Origin: Copromyces sp. CBS 386.78
Taxonomy: Eukaryota > Ascomycota > Sordariomycetes > Sordariales > Sordariaceae
Direction: 5' to 3'
DNA: 64,000 bases
NCBI GenBank assembly: GCA_030685235.1
Contig: MU839088.1
Span: 1-64,000 of the forward strand
Below the pieces are notes generated by a model. It made no database searches, was not told the DNA's origin, and saw only the letters and a program-made list of their open reading frames with translations. The translations under genes and the position numbers were made by a program. This document shows positions 23,961-35,982 of this stretch, piece by piece. Within the stretch, counting starts at the first letter, position 1, and every line of letters begins with the position of its first letter.

Positions 23961-24916
23961 CTTGGGCTTGATTCTCGAATGCCGCGACCACGGTGTGCAT
24001 ATGAACTCGCGTAGTGTGTCCCTCCGATTGTAGTGCGTATAGATGCTTGTGTACGTTGGCGGCGGTGCTTCAGCGGGGGCGCGCTGTAGGCGGCACTGAA
24101 TACCTAGTGAATAGTAGCAGGCGCCAGGGTGTGGAGGGCGGGAAGCCGATGAGACCTTTCGATCCGCCCAGATCTACCGGCAACGATGAAGCCGCAAGTC
24201 TTGTTTGCACTATTTCCCGATGCGTCTTCAGTCGGCGGTATTTTCTATTATCAGGCGACAAGGGGAGTACGAATTACGACGGACGTTTTTGGGCGTCAAA
24301 CTGGCCGACTCCTTCACCGCGAGTCTGCACAAAGGACCAAAAGTGTCAGGGTTGAGTGAGCAAGCGGCGGCCAAGACGCAAATAGGTACCTGTACCTGTA
24401 GCAGGCGAAGAGTATGCGATAGCGTATCGTCGTTCGCGCTTGTGGTGTCGCTTGTTGAGGCTTGTCTCGCTTAAGGTCCAAAGTTGGCAACCTCATCAAT
24501 TGCAATTTGGCTCCGTCTCCGTCACGGTCTTTTCGCCCGTCAGTTCGATTGACCTACGACGGGACGGGAGCAGGAGCGTGTCTTTCGGAGGTTTCGGGCG
24601 CAGGTATGATATGGTGGTGAGTCGGATATTCTGTGGGATAGATGGGAAACACAGGCATACTACCATCTGCCCCAATCAGCTTCTGTCAGCTGGCAGCCAA
24701 TTCACTTGCGTGCTGCCCGTCCCGTCTGCTCACCGCATGCAACGGATTAATCCGGGCCGTTTGCTTAAGTGCCTTTCCCTCCCTCACTGCAGATTGCAGA
24801 ATACAGACGGAAGGCGCAACCCGGAAGCACATTCACTTCAGGGCTGCAATAGTTTATTGGAGGGGGAAATGCACTAAATTAGTTCTCTGGCATTTCACAG
24901 TTTCACTGCCTTTCTT

Positions 24917-26407
24917 CTACGATGCTTTGTTTGCCCTTGCCTTAGAAATGCCTAGGGCATTCAGCATGGACTTTTCTCCCACACAAACACCGACCGCATT
25001 CCTTGTTTCCTGCTCTCCATCACTCCAGTCCTCACACCAATCTGATGGCCCCGCCTGGAGGGGGCCCTCAACCATCCACCGTCGTTGAAGCCGGTGTACT
25101 GAACCCGTCTCAGGCCCTAGTCCAGAGAAGATTGCCTCGGCCTCGGGCTGGAATGTCCCAATCATGCAATATTCGCCGGGTGGGTGCATCCAAGTTTGTT
25201 CTTCTCGCAAGAATTACCAAAAAGAACATGTCCAAATCAATTGCTGGCTGGTGCTTCTCGGTCATACTTGGTGGCTCGACTCCTCCGAATCCAGGTATCC
25301 ACATACCAACCCTGACTTTGCTCAAGAGACTTTCCTCTGCCCCGGTTCTGCCGGTAATATACAAGCAGGGGCTCTACTTCGCAGTCATAGCTCTGCGCTG
25401 GGAAGCAAAGGCCTTGATTGCCCAAAGAAGCGCCGAAGACATCATCTCGGCCCAGCCAAAGTCCCGCGACATACCGATAACCTGACGAGCTTTGAGATGA
25501 TCGAGCGATGGCCGAGATGGCGGGCAATCGTTCAGAGGTCAATGTAAGTTGCCTCCCGGAATAATGACCAACAATGGTTTTCCACCGCTTACATCATTCT
25601 GCCTCATTGACACTGTCGTTTTGCTGTAAACCATCATAACCATGGCTACTTTTGCCATCTCTCGTGCCTTGGCTTCTTCGGAGTCCTGCAAAATACAAAG
25701 TGCGTCAACCCACAAGTGTTAAATCCAAAGCACGATGGCAACAGTTATTGCATCGGCAATTGTTCGTGGAAGATTCTCTTGGGATATACCAATGGTGGAC
25801 AACTCGTCAATCGTTTCCGACGTAAGCAGTAGGGCTTGGTCCCCTCCCCAGCAATAGGACAGCGCCGCATAATGCACGTTTTTGTCTTCATGTGTTGTCT
25901 CCTTCACACGCGCACGTGGTCCCTTGGATGATGAGGAGAGTTTGAGCACCCTAGTGGGTAGGAAGCCGCCGGGCTTTGGGCAAGTTGGGTGTGTGTTGAT
26001 GCAGGTCTCCATCCAGTGCCTGGCTCTCTTCATGGAGGCACTGGATGACGGTGTCCGATGACTGCTCCGGAATTCTGTAGACACCGGAGCAGATGGCGAG
26101 AACACAGGCAATCCTGACGCGCCCATTATTGAAGGTCAGAGAAGCCAACGTCCAAGTACGTGTAGTAGCGCTTTCTCGAGGGGTGAACAAACCGGTTTGG
26201 TCCAAAGCTGAGGGGCTCACAGAATGGGAGGAATTCGTCTGCCTGATCTCCGAAGCGACTGGCAAGAGACTTCCACCGATCGGGCGGCTTGGGCCCGGAA
26301 TCAGCCTCATGATTGTATGTTCTTTCCGAAAAACCCAGGGGAAATGCCTGGGAGCACAAGTCGCACCCGTGACGCAGTCCAACCTTGACATGCTTGTCAT
26401 CGGCCAT
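24917..26407 (-). pseudogene. HET-domain (heterokaryon incompatibility) gene, decayed
   Basis: Minus-strand pieces of one HET protein (PF06985 type) in several frames. 26407-26127 encodes the N-terminal region (CDLCSQAFPLGF). 26126-25719 has the hallmark YAALSYCWGG, then ENLPRTIADAITVA. A TAA at 25719-25721 replaces a likely Gln codon, and the same frame continues HLWVDALCILQD and AREMAKVAMV to about 25640. 25542-25240 in another frame resembles the HET C-terminal part (LPAISAIARSSQ, YRYVAGLWLGRDD). More tail fragments run to about 24917. The HET family mediates fusion-triggered cell death between incompatible hyphae. Frame changes and the stop indicate a pseudogene; splicing could explain some but not all frame changes. 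Confidence 0.72.
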
Positions 26408-26736
26408 AGTTGATGGCCTCTTGCGGAGAGAATGGCGGGGGCAGTTCGAAGCTCCAAGGGCTGACATCGAACTATTTATAGGCGCTTTCGCTGAAATCGT
26501 AGCGGGCTTTTCAGCTGTAAAATTAGCGGCATCGGTGAGAGTGGACCGAGCTTTCCCATCTGGGTGACCCGCAGTCTTCACTTCTCATTGACCAATCGTA
26601 TGTTATACATCAGCCCTCCAGATGCCTTTTTCGGGTGTGTATGACAGGACATGCAGTCTCAAACGCCATGTCCAAAACACCAAAAAATCGGGCCGCGATG
26701 GAGGGAGTGGAGATTGCCAAACAAAAGCAAAAAGCC

Positions 26737-26822
26737 TGGGATTGCCAGGAATCGAACCTGGGTCCTCTCGGATCGCTGTGAGAAACCACAACGAGAAGTA
26801 CTGACCACTATACTACAATCCC
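26737..26822 (-). tRNA. tRNA-His (GTG), intron-containing
   Basis: Reads 5' to 3' on the minus strand. The acceptor stem GGGATTG/CAATCCC pairs perfectly with discriminator A. The D-arm is GTATAGTGGTCAGTAC, the anticodon stem TCTCG/CGAGA with loop start TTGTGG, and the T-arm CCAGGTTCGATTCCTGG. A 14-nt intron sits one base 3' of the anticodon. The D-arm sequence and the GTTGTGG loop match eukaryotic tRNA-His. Confidence 0.93.
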
Positions 26823-27106
26823 CTTGATGATTTGGCGGTAACGGCAAGTACTATTGTACGTTTGGAGCGAGCCTCTGCAGAATATACCCTACATCCACAC
26901 AAAGATGGTCGAGCGACGTCAGCTTTCATGGAAGATGACGGGAAAGAGCCACCTAAAGACTTGAGATGGAGTGGGAGTAAAGTGGAAGTGAGCGTCACTC
27001 CCCTTTTTCCGAGACAGGCAGTTGTGAGTCAAGTTCCGTTGCCTCGTAACACACGGGACCTTTGAGATTCCTTCGGGCTTCGGCAAAGGAAGTGGCGCTC
27101 ATAATC

Positions 27107-27757
27107 ATGACGAGTGCAGCGGCCAGTGCATATGCTCTGGCTTTCCTTGTCGACGAATTACTCGCCTTTCTGATCTCCACATTTCTTTTATCAATAACCA
27201 CTATTCCTCATTACATCCACCCAAAAGACTTCACAAATCCCATTCACTCTTCCCTCGACTCTCGGAGTCGGACGACCACCATCCAACGCCAGTTCGCAGA
27301 ATCAACACATCAGCCCAGTCCTTCTCAACATGTTTCCCATGACGAGGCCAATTCCAAAGACCGATCCTCTTCTTTACAGCCACCACCATCATCCACTGAC
27401 TCGGGCTCGGAAGAGCAAGAGGCCCAAGTCCTGTGGGACAAGATCCAGTATTGGCTCGAGGAACTGCCGCCTCTTCGAGACTACATACTGTTGACCCTTA
27501 TTGCCGTAGGTGTGAAGAAAGAAGTTAGGGACTTGCTGACAATGCATATATTCACCTGTATAAGCGTAACCTAAGAAAAACTCGATTCCGTGGGTGGTGG
27601 ATCTGAAGGTTTCTTCATAAAGATTGATGTAGAGAAACGGAGGGAGTTATGGGCCAGGGTCAACAAGACTGTCCGTGCGATCAACTTTGTACGTGAGGAG
27701 GTGCAGAGGATGTCACGGTGTGGAGTGGATAGGGGAGATAATACGGGGAATTCTTAA
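27107..27757 (+). CDS. Small membrane-associated hypothetical protein
   Basis: Model: exon 27107-27509, a 66-nt intron (donor GTGTGA, acceptor CCTAAG) and exon 27576-27757, giving 194 residues. Not a recognised family. Residues about 5-35 are hydrophobic (AYALAFLVDELLAFLISTFL), suggesting one membrane segment or a signal anchor. A hydrophilic Ser/Pro/Gln-rich middle follows, then a predicted amphipathic region (LWDKIQYWLEELPPL). The second exon encodes a basic helical tail (KIDVEKRRELWARVNKTV). The second exon has clear coding character and rejoins in frame only with this donor. It lies 200 bp upstream of the Mutator-like element and converges with nothing nearby. Confidence 0.5.
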
Positions 27758-27953
27758 GGATTTGGAGCGGGATTGCGGGAGGATGGAGGATGGAGGATGG
27801 AGGGGCTGCTAATATGTTGAGTCCCGCTTGTGGAATGCGAAGCCGGCCTACGGGCTACGGTGTAACGTCTGGGCGAAGTGAGATATTGTTGTGAGAAAGT
27901 TGTAAATGTTATGAAGAATTGAGTATGGAGGTTGGAATAGACATGTTTTTTTG

Positions 27954-27998
27954 GGGGAAGCCTAGCTACACCCACCCCAAACCTACCGGCACCCAGTT
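27954..27998 (+). repeat. Left terminal inverted repeat of the MULE
   Basis: About 45 bp, complementary to 31117-31161. GC-rich in contrast to the interior. Confidence 0.88.
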
Positions 27999-28369
27999 TT
28001 TTTCTGGGATCCACCAAACAGTGGGGCAGCCAGCTAGATGATAATTGACATTGAAAATCCCGTTTTTACCCGCTAAATTTCGTCTTTCTAATATATTGAA
28101 ATATTGATCCAGCTTGGTCAAAATTTTCGAACTTAATACTTTACACTTTTACACCGCTCCCCTTTGCACTACCAATTTGCACCACCAGTTTGTACCACTA
28201 GTTTGCACTACTACTTTATACGTTGTATATTATTTCCAACGTACGTAATATCGTTCAAATTAATTGATTTTAATTACATTTAACTCCCCTTAATTATTTA
28301 CAAATATACTTAATTAATTCGAATTGTTAATAATTGCTATAAATATTTTCCTAAGCCCCCCTATTTGTG

Positions 28370-30950
28370 TAACCTTGCTTTTATACTAATTCGAATACTT
28401 CGTCGGCTATTTTCGTAAGCGATACGACTTTCGATAGCAACGTTAAATGGGCGGTACCCGCCGACGATCCTACGTTTAATATACCCCCTTAGAATTCTTA
28501 GGCGGGCGTATACTCCTACTTTATCGATTTATATCGTCGTTATTGGTTTAGCGTAGTCGTAGAGCGGAATAATATTTTTATTAAAACTTTTAAATTATAA
28601 AAGGTAGGTATAAAAGCGCCCTAATATTCTATTATAAAGTGCGACTTTGCGAAGGTAACGTTAAACGAGCCGATAAACCCTTATAAGAGGCGTAGGATTA
28701 CGATGAAAAAGCTAGTACTCGGCTGCCCCTTCTATATTATTATTTAATTATTTAAGCGGAATAATTATAATTATACTATAACAGCAAAGAATTTTACGTA
28801 TAAAGGTTACCTACTATTATACTATCTAGGCGGTCACTTAATATTTCGTTATAAGTCGCTTACTAAAGAATAGGAAACTTATATCGACAGCCTTATCTAA
28901 TAACGCTCTTAAACGATACAAGAAATTTATATATAGGTTAAAAATAAATACTCCTACTTATTACTTATATATAAAAACTTAAATAATATACGATAACGGA
29001 TGAGGCGATACAAAAGAGGAGGGTATTAAGATATATAGGCCTTCGTTCGATAATTCGAAATTAACCGCTCTATCGCTATTAAATATATAGAGTTTAACTT
29101 ATATAATAGGGTAGAGGAGGAGGGTAATAACGAAGGTAATAACGAGCTTACCGTTTTACGCTATACTTTCTAGGTTATAACGAAGTAAAAGAGGATATAG
29201 CGGCGGTACCCTTATTATTTATTGCTCGATACTACGTATAAAATTAATTATTATTATATATTAATTGTATAGGGTATTATATTTACCCTAGAAAAATCCT
29301 TAGTATTTATCTTTCAAGTAATTATTAATAACGAGAGGGATAAAGGGTTTAAGTAATTAATTAAATAGATTAAAGCGACTATTAACGAATTCGGTATCCC
29401 TATATTAAATATAATTATTATTAATAGCGATATTTAATTAATTAAGGCCGTTAGTCGAATATTCTTTAATGTTTAATATTAACGATATATATAGTATATT
29501 AATTATAATATCGTTAAATATTTTAAAGACGATTAATAGCGTATAGAATATAATGATAGGTAGGAGGGTAATAAAGAGTAATACAATAATAAGTCTAATA
29601 AAAAAGAGAATAATAGCGACAATTCGAATAGCAATAAGGCGGTAGAATAATAATTATAATACGAAGCTATAGATTAATAAGACTATAATAATATTGATAG
29701 ACTTTATTATATATATAAGAAGGTTAAGACGGCTATAAGAATTTAAGTTAAATTAGGTCCGCTCCCTATTAAAGTAGTCAATATTAGAGTAGGGCTATTT
29801 TATTTATAGTAGTATATAATCTACGCTCCTTCGGTTATAGAATTTAAAGAGGTATAGGCCTTATTGCGTTAGTAATTCGAAGAGGTATAAAAAGTTATTA
29901 TTAAATAAATTACGAACGATTTAATACTTTATAAAATTAAATAGGCTAGTTACTATATTAAACTTTACTTTAATTACGGGTAGAAGACTACTTCGCCGAT
30001 TAAATTTAATAACGACTCCTTTAAATTATATAGGTTATTTATTCGTAGTAGTTTAATAAATTTATAGTACGCTATTAATTAATATATCGAACGGCGTTAT
30101 ATTTATTTTAATAAAATTTTCGCAATTTTAACCTTACGAATACGTATAGATTAGGTTAGCCGTATTTAAATAAGTAATACGCCACTTAATATTACCGCTT
30201 GGGCATATAAACTGCTTAATAGTTAATATTAGTAATATAAGGCTACCCTCCTTACTTTACGGCTGCTTAGTACTAGTTTTAAACCTTGTACTAAATAGTT
30301 TAAAGCCTAGTATAGCTTATTATATACCTATAAAATAGAGAATAAGAAGGAGGAGGGCTAGATAATCTTAATTATTAAGGTTAATTATTATTTATATTAG
30401 TATTTTAATTAACGACGTATAAATAGTTACTTCCCCCCTCCTTCCATTACTTCCCTATATTAATTATTATATTAGGATACGGCGGATAAATATTTATAAT
30501 TTCGCCTAACCGCTAAAGGTATACTAAAAGGTCGCCCCTCTAAATAAAGTAGTCCATTTAATAACGAGGCTATTCTATTAGCGAAGGGTCCCCGCGGGAA
30601 ATTTAAGAATTCGGCCCCTATTTAGGCTTTAGTACGTCGTAATTATTCATAGTACGAATATAGTAATAGTATTGAATAATTGGATACTTGTAATATAATT
30701 TAGAGTGTAGCCTAGAGCGAGATACGTAATTATATCGAAGTGGTTGACGATAAAGAGGAGGAAGAGGATGACGAACTAATTAAATATTAGGTAGAGAGAG
30801 TATAAGAGGAGAGGATAAGGGAGGAGGAGGTATAGCGAATACCTATCGAGATATCATTTAAATTTTCGTCCTTTAGCGATTTTAATTAGGATGAAATAGA
30901 GTAGATAGGGCGGTTAATTTGTACTAGATTATACTAAATATTATAAATGG
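28370..30950 (+). pseudogene. MULE transposase (FAR1-like), degenerate
   Basis: Translating through stops on the plus strand gives a FAR1-like DNA-binding region: YSYFIDLYRRYWFSV at about 28510-28560 and LGCPFYIII at about 28720-28750. The MULE transposase core starts near 29205 (LLLDTTYKI, first catalytic Asp). The second Asp lies in IIINSDI at about 29415-29440. A HTS-like C-terminal extension with KGPRGKFKN follows at about 30580. Frequent TAA/TAG codons, many at expected Gln/Trp positions, show inactivation. A 13-bp minisatellite (TTTGCACYACYAG) at about 28160-28225 precedes the coding part. Confidence 0.7.
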
Positions 30951-31116
30951 ATTACGAGATTTGATTGATTTTACGAGATTTGATTGATCTGGGTTACGGT
31001 ATACTCTGAGTTATATGGCTAGGTGATTCAAATGGTAATAACCATTTAAAACGGTTAGTTTTACCGCTAAAACACGATATTTTACATGACGGCTGCCATA
31101 TGGGTGCCAGTAGGAA

Positions 31117-31161
31117 AACTGGGTGCCGGTAGGTTTGGGGTGGGTGTAGCTAGGCTTCCCC
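31117..31161 (-). repeat. Right terminal inverted repeat of the MULE
   Basis: Reverse complement of 27954-27998, followed by the TTTTTTTG duplication. Confidence 0.88.
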
Positions 31162-31715
31162 TTTTTTTGTCAGTTGTGGTTTGGGGTAAGTTGGCGGACG
31201 GGCAACGGGGTCTTGCAGCGCAAGTCAACATTGTGGTGACATTGTCAGTGGTGGAAGTTGCGAAAACGCCCGAGGTCGATACATAGGGACTATTTTCTCT
31301 GAGAGACTTGCAAGTCACAACGAGAAAGACGAGTTCTTCAGATGATGTTAGCATGGGCGTTGTTTCTATACTGGAAAAACTTTCATTTTGAGTGCAAGAC
31401 TGCAAGTGTCCGGGCATTGTCTCTGTCTTCGGGGAAATGAGCGATTGCTTTCTTGATCTCCTGGACCTTACCATGAAATTGAAACTAACTGACAGGAGGA
31501 AGGCTTCCGCCACGGAAGTAATCACAAAACAGGAAGAGTAACTTCGATTCACCACTTGTGATCTTTAGGACTGGTTCCTTCCTTGACTTTACCTTCAATC
31601 TCCTTGCTCTTGCAGTCCTGCTCAACACAAACTCCACGACTCTTGCGACCGGTTCTTTACCTAGGGTAGACCTTTCAGTCTGCGCAACTCTGTCCTCATC
31701 ATAACTCTAGCCACC

Positions 31716-32153
31716 ATGTCCACCACACCAAGCGGTTCCCAGGCCCAGCCCATGTCTTCCCAACCAGAATCCCCGAGTGCCAGCTCCTCAAACTCGTCAA
31801 GATCCGACACCGCCGGCGAGCAATACAGAGACGTGCTTCATCTAATCGAATTTCTTTCCAAGGACATCCGCGAGAAAATCACATCCAGTCCGCTCAGCGA
31901 GGAAAAGAAGTCCGTTCTCCGAGCCACAATCGGCGCCGCCATCTTCAAAATGCACAAGGACCTCGGCTCTCTAGACGGCTCAGACTTCAAGAAGCTGCTC
32001 CCCGAGAACCGCGAGAAGACGATGGTATTACTGAAGGAACTCATTTCAGTGTACTGGCAACATATAGAACACAGGGCTCGGGATGTTGTTGACCACCCCT
32101 TTCTGGTGGGACCAGAAGCTTTGAAGAAGGAGGCGGAGAAGCAGCAGCAGTAG
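31716..32153 (+). CDS. Hypothetical small helical protein, family member 1
   Basis: 145 residues from an ATG in a good CCACC context (31716), no intron. Residues 1-35 are Ser/Gln/Pro-rich and disordered; 36-145 look all-helical with many charged residues. It shares a pattern with the protein at 34550: QY-x4-L-x2-IE-L near residue 36, S-x-EEKK-x-VLRA near residue 66, and LL-E-x(10)-LKEL-x(10)-E-x-RARD near the C-terminus. No known domain recognised. Lies 550 bp from the MULE and on the same strand as its two relatives. A second frame just downstream (32189-32386, Glu/Val repeats) might be a displaced tail. Confidence 0.55.
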   Translation: MSTTPSGSQAQPMSSQPESPSASSSNSSRSDTAGEQYRDVLHLIEFLSKDIREKITSSPLSEEKKSVLRATIGAAIFKMHKDLGSLDGSDFKKLLPENREKTMVLLKELISVYWQHIEHRARDVVDHPFLVGPEALKKEAEKQQQ

Positions 32154-32394
32154 GAGGAGTCGGATAAATAGACAGCGATAGCGGCTATGTGGCCAAGAAA
32201 ATGCAGGCCTTGTATGATGCTGGGATTGAGTTGAAGCGCGAGTGGATCCAGGAGGTACCGGGGAATGGGCCGGAGGTTGGGGTTCAAATTGAGGAGGCGG
32301 ATGTTGGGATTGAGGAGATGGAGGTTGAGATCGACTCGGAGGAGACGGAAGTTTCGAATGTCACTACCGGAGTCTGCAGCACCTGAAGCCTAAG

Positions 32395-32721
32395 ATGTCG
32401 TCATCAACTGGAGGCCAAGACAGAACTGCAAAGTCCCCTTCGCCAACCGACTGCGAAAAGGCCCAAGAAACATACAATAAGATCCTCCAGGTGCTGGAAG
32501 ATTTCCAAACGATTCTGCGTAACAGCATCAAGGCCAGCCAGATCGAGGAACCAAAGGAGGTTTTTCTTATGCTTGGACATTCAGGCAGTTCTCAACGAAG
32601 CCCACGGAAAGACTCCTTTTCCTTTTATTTTTTTCGATATTTTCCCTTTGTCTTTGTCTGTGAGTTTGGACGAGTTATTAGTTGGATAGAATTTTCCACC
32701 CATGTCGAGGCAAGAGGATGA
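32395..32721 (+). pseudogene. Truncated family member 2 (small helical protein)
   Basis: An ATG-started frame. The first about 55 residues match the family (Ser/Thr-rich start, then ETYNKILQVLEDF and ASQIEEPKE). After 32561 the frame leaves the family (VFLMLGHSG), yet 25 bp downstream another frame reads AVLNEAHGKTP, resembling the VLRATIG and VFKAAVD segments of the relatives. The simplest reading is a small insertion, or a very short unspliced segment, followed by truncation. Not expected to make a normal product. Confidence 0.4.
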
Positions 32722-34549
32722 GGAATGTGTTAGTTATGGACCACAGTAGACGGAGGAAATAGGAACATTCAAAGTGAAACAAGGGTTATAGAGGGATAGA
32801 CCGGATTTTCCCAGAATGCAAAGACGTGTCATATTGGTGAAAAAGAAGAGGGGGAAAAAGGCGAACGTCGCGCAATCCCGACCACATGCAGCACAAAAGG
32901 ACAACCTGCATATATTGTGGGCGGATGCTACTACACTAACGGACAGACACCAAAAGGAGCCTTTATAACAAATAACGGTCCATCTTATTCTGGGCCCCTC
33001 TTAGCGCAGGGCAGAACTCGCACAGACCAACAATCTTTCCAATTTCTACATCCTGTTGTTCTCTTTGCCTTCTCGCCCTCCTCTTCTCAAAAACAACTTC
33101 CAACTTGTGATTTATTTACCTCTAGAGGATTGTTCTTTGAGCGTCATGGGTCGCGCCCATACCCGATACCGAATCTTAACCAACACATTCGGTTTACACG
33201 GGGTGCCAGAACGCATTCCAGTTCCAGCGGCTCGCCGGCTCCGTGCCCCTGGAAAGACCAGATTCCTGGTTCAGCGCTGTTACCCCGCTATCATTCATTC
33301 TGCAAAATGTGGCAGGACCTTGTTAACAACAGATCTGGGTCGACAACCTACCAACGAGCTTGACCATTTCGCGCCAACATCGAAACCATTTCCATAACGA
33401 AAGATATTGATCCAACAGCCCGCTACTTTCTACACTTAATCAAGACTGAGTCAGTTGCCGGGAGTGACGTTGTGTCACACCACAACTTAGGTTGTTTGCG
33501 GTGGAAGAAACAATTCAGTCCGAGTCATGAGACATGTGATTTTCCAATATTCAGCTATCTGGATATGCGCACATCACCGCCAGATCCAGTTAATGCACTA
33601 TCTTGCTTTCGTACATGCAACCAATCTGTCCGTCGGCTGGTTCCACCCGCCCAAGATATAAGCACAAAAGCAGTCTTGCTTCTGACCGATCAGTTTCTAA
33701 ATGAACTTTCCACATGATATTCGTGGTATACAACGCCATTTGGCTGATTCGTTGGCTTGTCGATGTGTACGAGTACAGTGCATTTTCAATTGCAGTAACG
33801 CCAGGGGATGCGATCGATGTCCGGGGTCCGTGCTGTTATCCTGCTATCGTGCAGCCGGCAAGAAGCGCAACAGTGCAGATAAAGCAGCATCTCATCCCAT
33901 AACCCCACTTTTGACCTCAACAACACTGGACATCTAATGAGGCGACCGAGGCGACCGGCCCAACAACCGAAAACTTTTTACATTTTGATATAACCTCTAG
34001 GCCGTTAAGCCATGAATTGATTAACTGCGTTTCTCCTGCTACTACAGCCGCCCCGGTTGCCCTTGACGGGCCGTTGGACAACGATGTGACGAATGTTGGC
34101 GCCGGGTGTTCTTCCAAACAAAGAAAGGCTGGGCCATTCCAAGGGCCGATGGGGCATAGAGCCGTTTCCCCTTCTCCCGGTCGTTGAGTGCTAATTTCCC
34201 CGAGTATTTCGTACCTGACGTCTCCTGATGGAGCGTCGCGAGTGACCCTGATGACGAGAGTTCATTGTGATATCACCGCCTCGCCAGACGCCAGATGGCT
34301 TGCATATGAAAACAATCTATCTTTTCCTCTGCTTGAGAGTTGAGACGGCTCGTTGGCTGGATGTACTAAGATGTTAAACTCGTTCCACAGGCGGGATGTA
34401 GACTTGTCTCGAATCCAAGACCGAGGATATAACTTGCACGGGTGGAAGCCCTACTCTCGTTTTACCTCCAGCACTCATTCTTCACTTTTCCAGTTCTAGC
34501 AGCCATTTCGAGCGTTGTTCGAGAGGTCATCTCACTTTGAGCGATCACA
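32722..34549. other. Intergenic; no supported gene
   Basis: Contains several 60-150 codon frames on the plus strand with no domain or splice support. Two short pieces (33275-33310 and 33830-33870) share a CYPAI-like translation and weak nucleotide similarity, perhaps a small old duplication. Confidence 0.35.
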
Positions 34550-35158
34550 ATGGCTTTGCCTTCTCTACGCCCTTACGTCAATGACAGCTTGACCGCATCT
34601 GGCGAGGTGTCATCATCAGGACATCAGAGCAACCCAGAAAAAACAACACCCGATGCCATGTCCGACTCCTCCAACCCTGACAAGGCACCCGAGTCATCGG
34701 AAGCAAGAAGTTCTACGGACTCCCACGATGCAATCCCACTTGAAGATCGGAATTCATCACGCCAAGCATCTCAGACACAGTATGCCAACATGTTGATGAG
34801 CCTAGAACGTCTGAAGACGCTTAGCGGCAACATCGACGACAGTAACTGGTCACACGATGCGAAGACGGTCTTCAAAGCTGCTGTCGACGTGCGCTTGAAA
34901 CAGCTCCGGAAGCGGTTGCAAGATAAGGGCCTTCGGGTCGGCGGGTTGAATACCCTTGGAACAAACCACAAGGCTACGACAAAAGGTTTCAACTATGAAG
35001 AGGCAGAACTGCTGATGGAACGAGAGGATGAATTTTATGAGTATCTCAAGGATGTACGTAAGAGAGCCCAGGTCAATTTCGAAATTGAAGCGAGGGAAAA
35101 GGACAAGTCTCGGAAAGCTGTGGAGGAGGATGTGAGGTCTGGTCGCAAATGGGACTGA
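34550..35158 (+). CDS. Hypothetical helical protein, family member 3
   Basis: 202 residues, single exon, start ATG 34550. Residues 1-70 are Ser/Asn/Asp-rich and disordered. Residues 75-202 are helical and strongly charged, with QYANMLMSLERLK and WSHDAKTVFKAAVD segments that align with the protein at 31716, a central insertion (residues about 125-145), and LLMEREDEFYEYLKDV to EIEAREKDKSRKAVEE at the end. The C-terminal 55 residues may form a coiled coil. Function unknown. Same strand as, and about 2.4 kb beyond, the first member, so probably an old tandem duplication. Confidence 0.6.
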   Translation: MALPSLRPYVNDSLTASGEVSSSGHQSNPEKTTPDAMSDSSNPDKAPESSEARSSTDSHDAIPLEDRNSSRQASQTQYANMLMSLERLKTLSGNIDDSNWSHDAKTVFKAAVDVRLKQLRKRLQDKGLRVGGLNTLGTNHKATTKGFNYEEAELLMEREDEFYEYLKDVRKRAQVNFEIEAREKDKSRKAVEEDVRSGRKWD

Positions 35159-35982
35159 ACTGGGATCCAAGAGCATTTCGATGAAATCCTGTGGCTGTTG
35201 GTGGACTGGCAGTAGACATGGATTCTTTACGTCTAATGAGGGGGTAGGTGGTGTTAGAAGGTGAAGAAGAGAAGGAAATGAAGCAAGTTTAAAGGACACA
35301 CATTATGACCTTGGAATCGTTGGACTCCCGGTCGACCGGTTTCATGGCAATTGGCATTCCTCGCGCGAGAGTTTTGGGCCTGGTCATCTAGACAGGTAGA
35401 TGTGCTCAAAGAGTGTTGTAGTTTAACTTACTCAGGGTTTGAAGAAAGAACCGGGCTGGGCGGCTCGTTGGTGAAGTTGGTTGTTGGTCGTTGGTCGTTG
35501 GTCGGTGGCCATTCAGGCGCCAGTTTTTGTAAGGTACCTACCTACGCATGTAGGGTTACAAGTAGCAATGTGGACTAGAGAGTCGGATCCCCGGAGGCAT
35601 GCCGAAGGGAGGCTAGATTCTTACTGGTGACTGGACGTTCGTCATAGAAGCTGGAGAAGAAGTTGAGGAAGAGGAGCAAGTTACTGACAGCAGTTAATGT
35701 ATTGAACGTTTATCATCATTAACGAAAGAAAGTTCCACGCAACACACGCTTGCAAGACATACAACCGCACCGCTGTTGCCGTAAAGATAAAAACGTATTC
35801 ATGTTCTCTAACACTAACAAAAACAACGAAAACTTCCCAACCCCTAATCATCAATATTCGTGTAGGTATAAGACTCCCAACTCCCTACTCCAACAGTCCA
35901 AATTCGTATTCTACCACCTAGCCTTACCCTTGCCCTTATCTGTACCCCTCCGGCTCAGGCTGGGCCTCACCTTCCCGTCCAA
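35159..35982. other. Convergent intergenic region
   Basis: Between two convergent genes. Holds GGTCGTTGGTCGTTGGTCGG tandem bits near 35484 and a CCTACCTACGCATGTAGG palindrome-like site near 35541. Part is 3' UTR of the Ca2+-ATPase. An alternative C-terminal frame of that gene runs to 35936. Confidence 0.4.

Larger units (their letters stand above)
27954..31161 (+). mobile_element. Mutator-like DNA transposon (MULE), RIP-mutated
   Basis: A 3208-bp element bounded by near-perfect terminal inverted repeats of about 45 bp. The left end starts GGGGAAGCCTAGCTACACCC and the right end is its complement. It is flanked by the 8-bp duplication TTTTTTTG (27946-27953 and 31162-31169). The interior is strongly AT-rich and holds a degenerate MULE/FAR1-type transposase. 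The MULE identity fits an 8-10 bp duplication and long inverted repeats, as in fungal Hop-like elements. The ends remain GC-rich and unmutated. Confidence 0.85.

Noticed and set aside
32917..33397. Overlapping plus-strand ORFs of 113 and 148 codons
   Set aside because: Two frames compete, neither has a domain or splice support.
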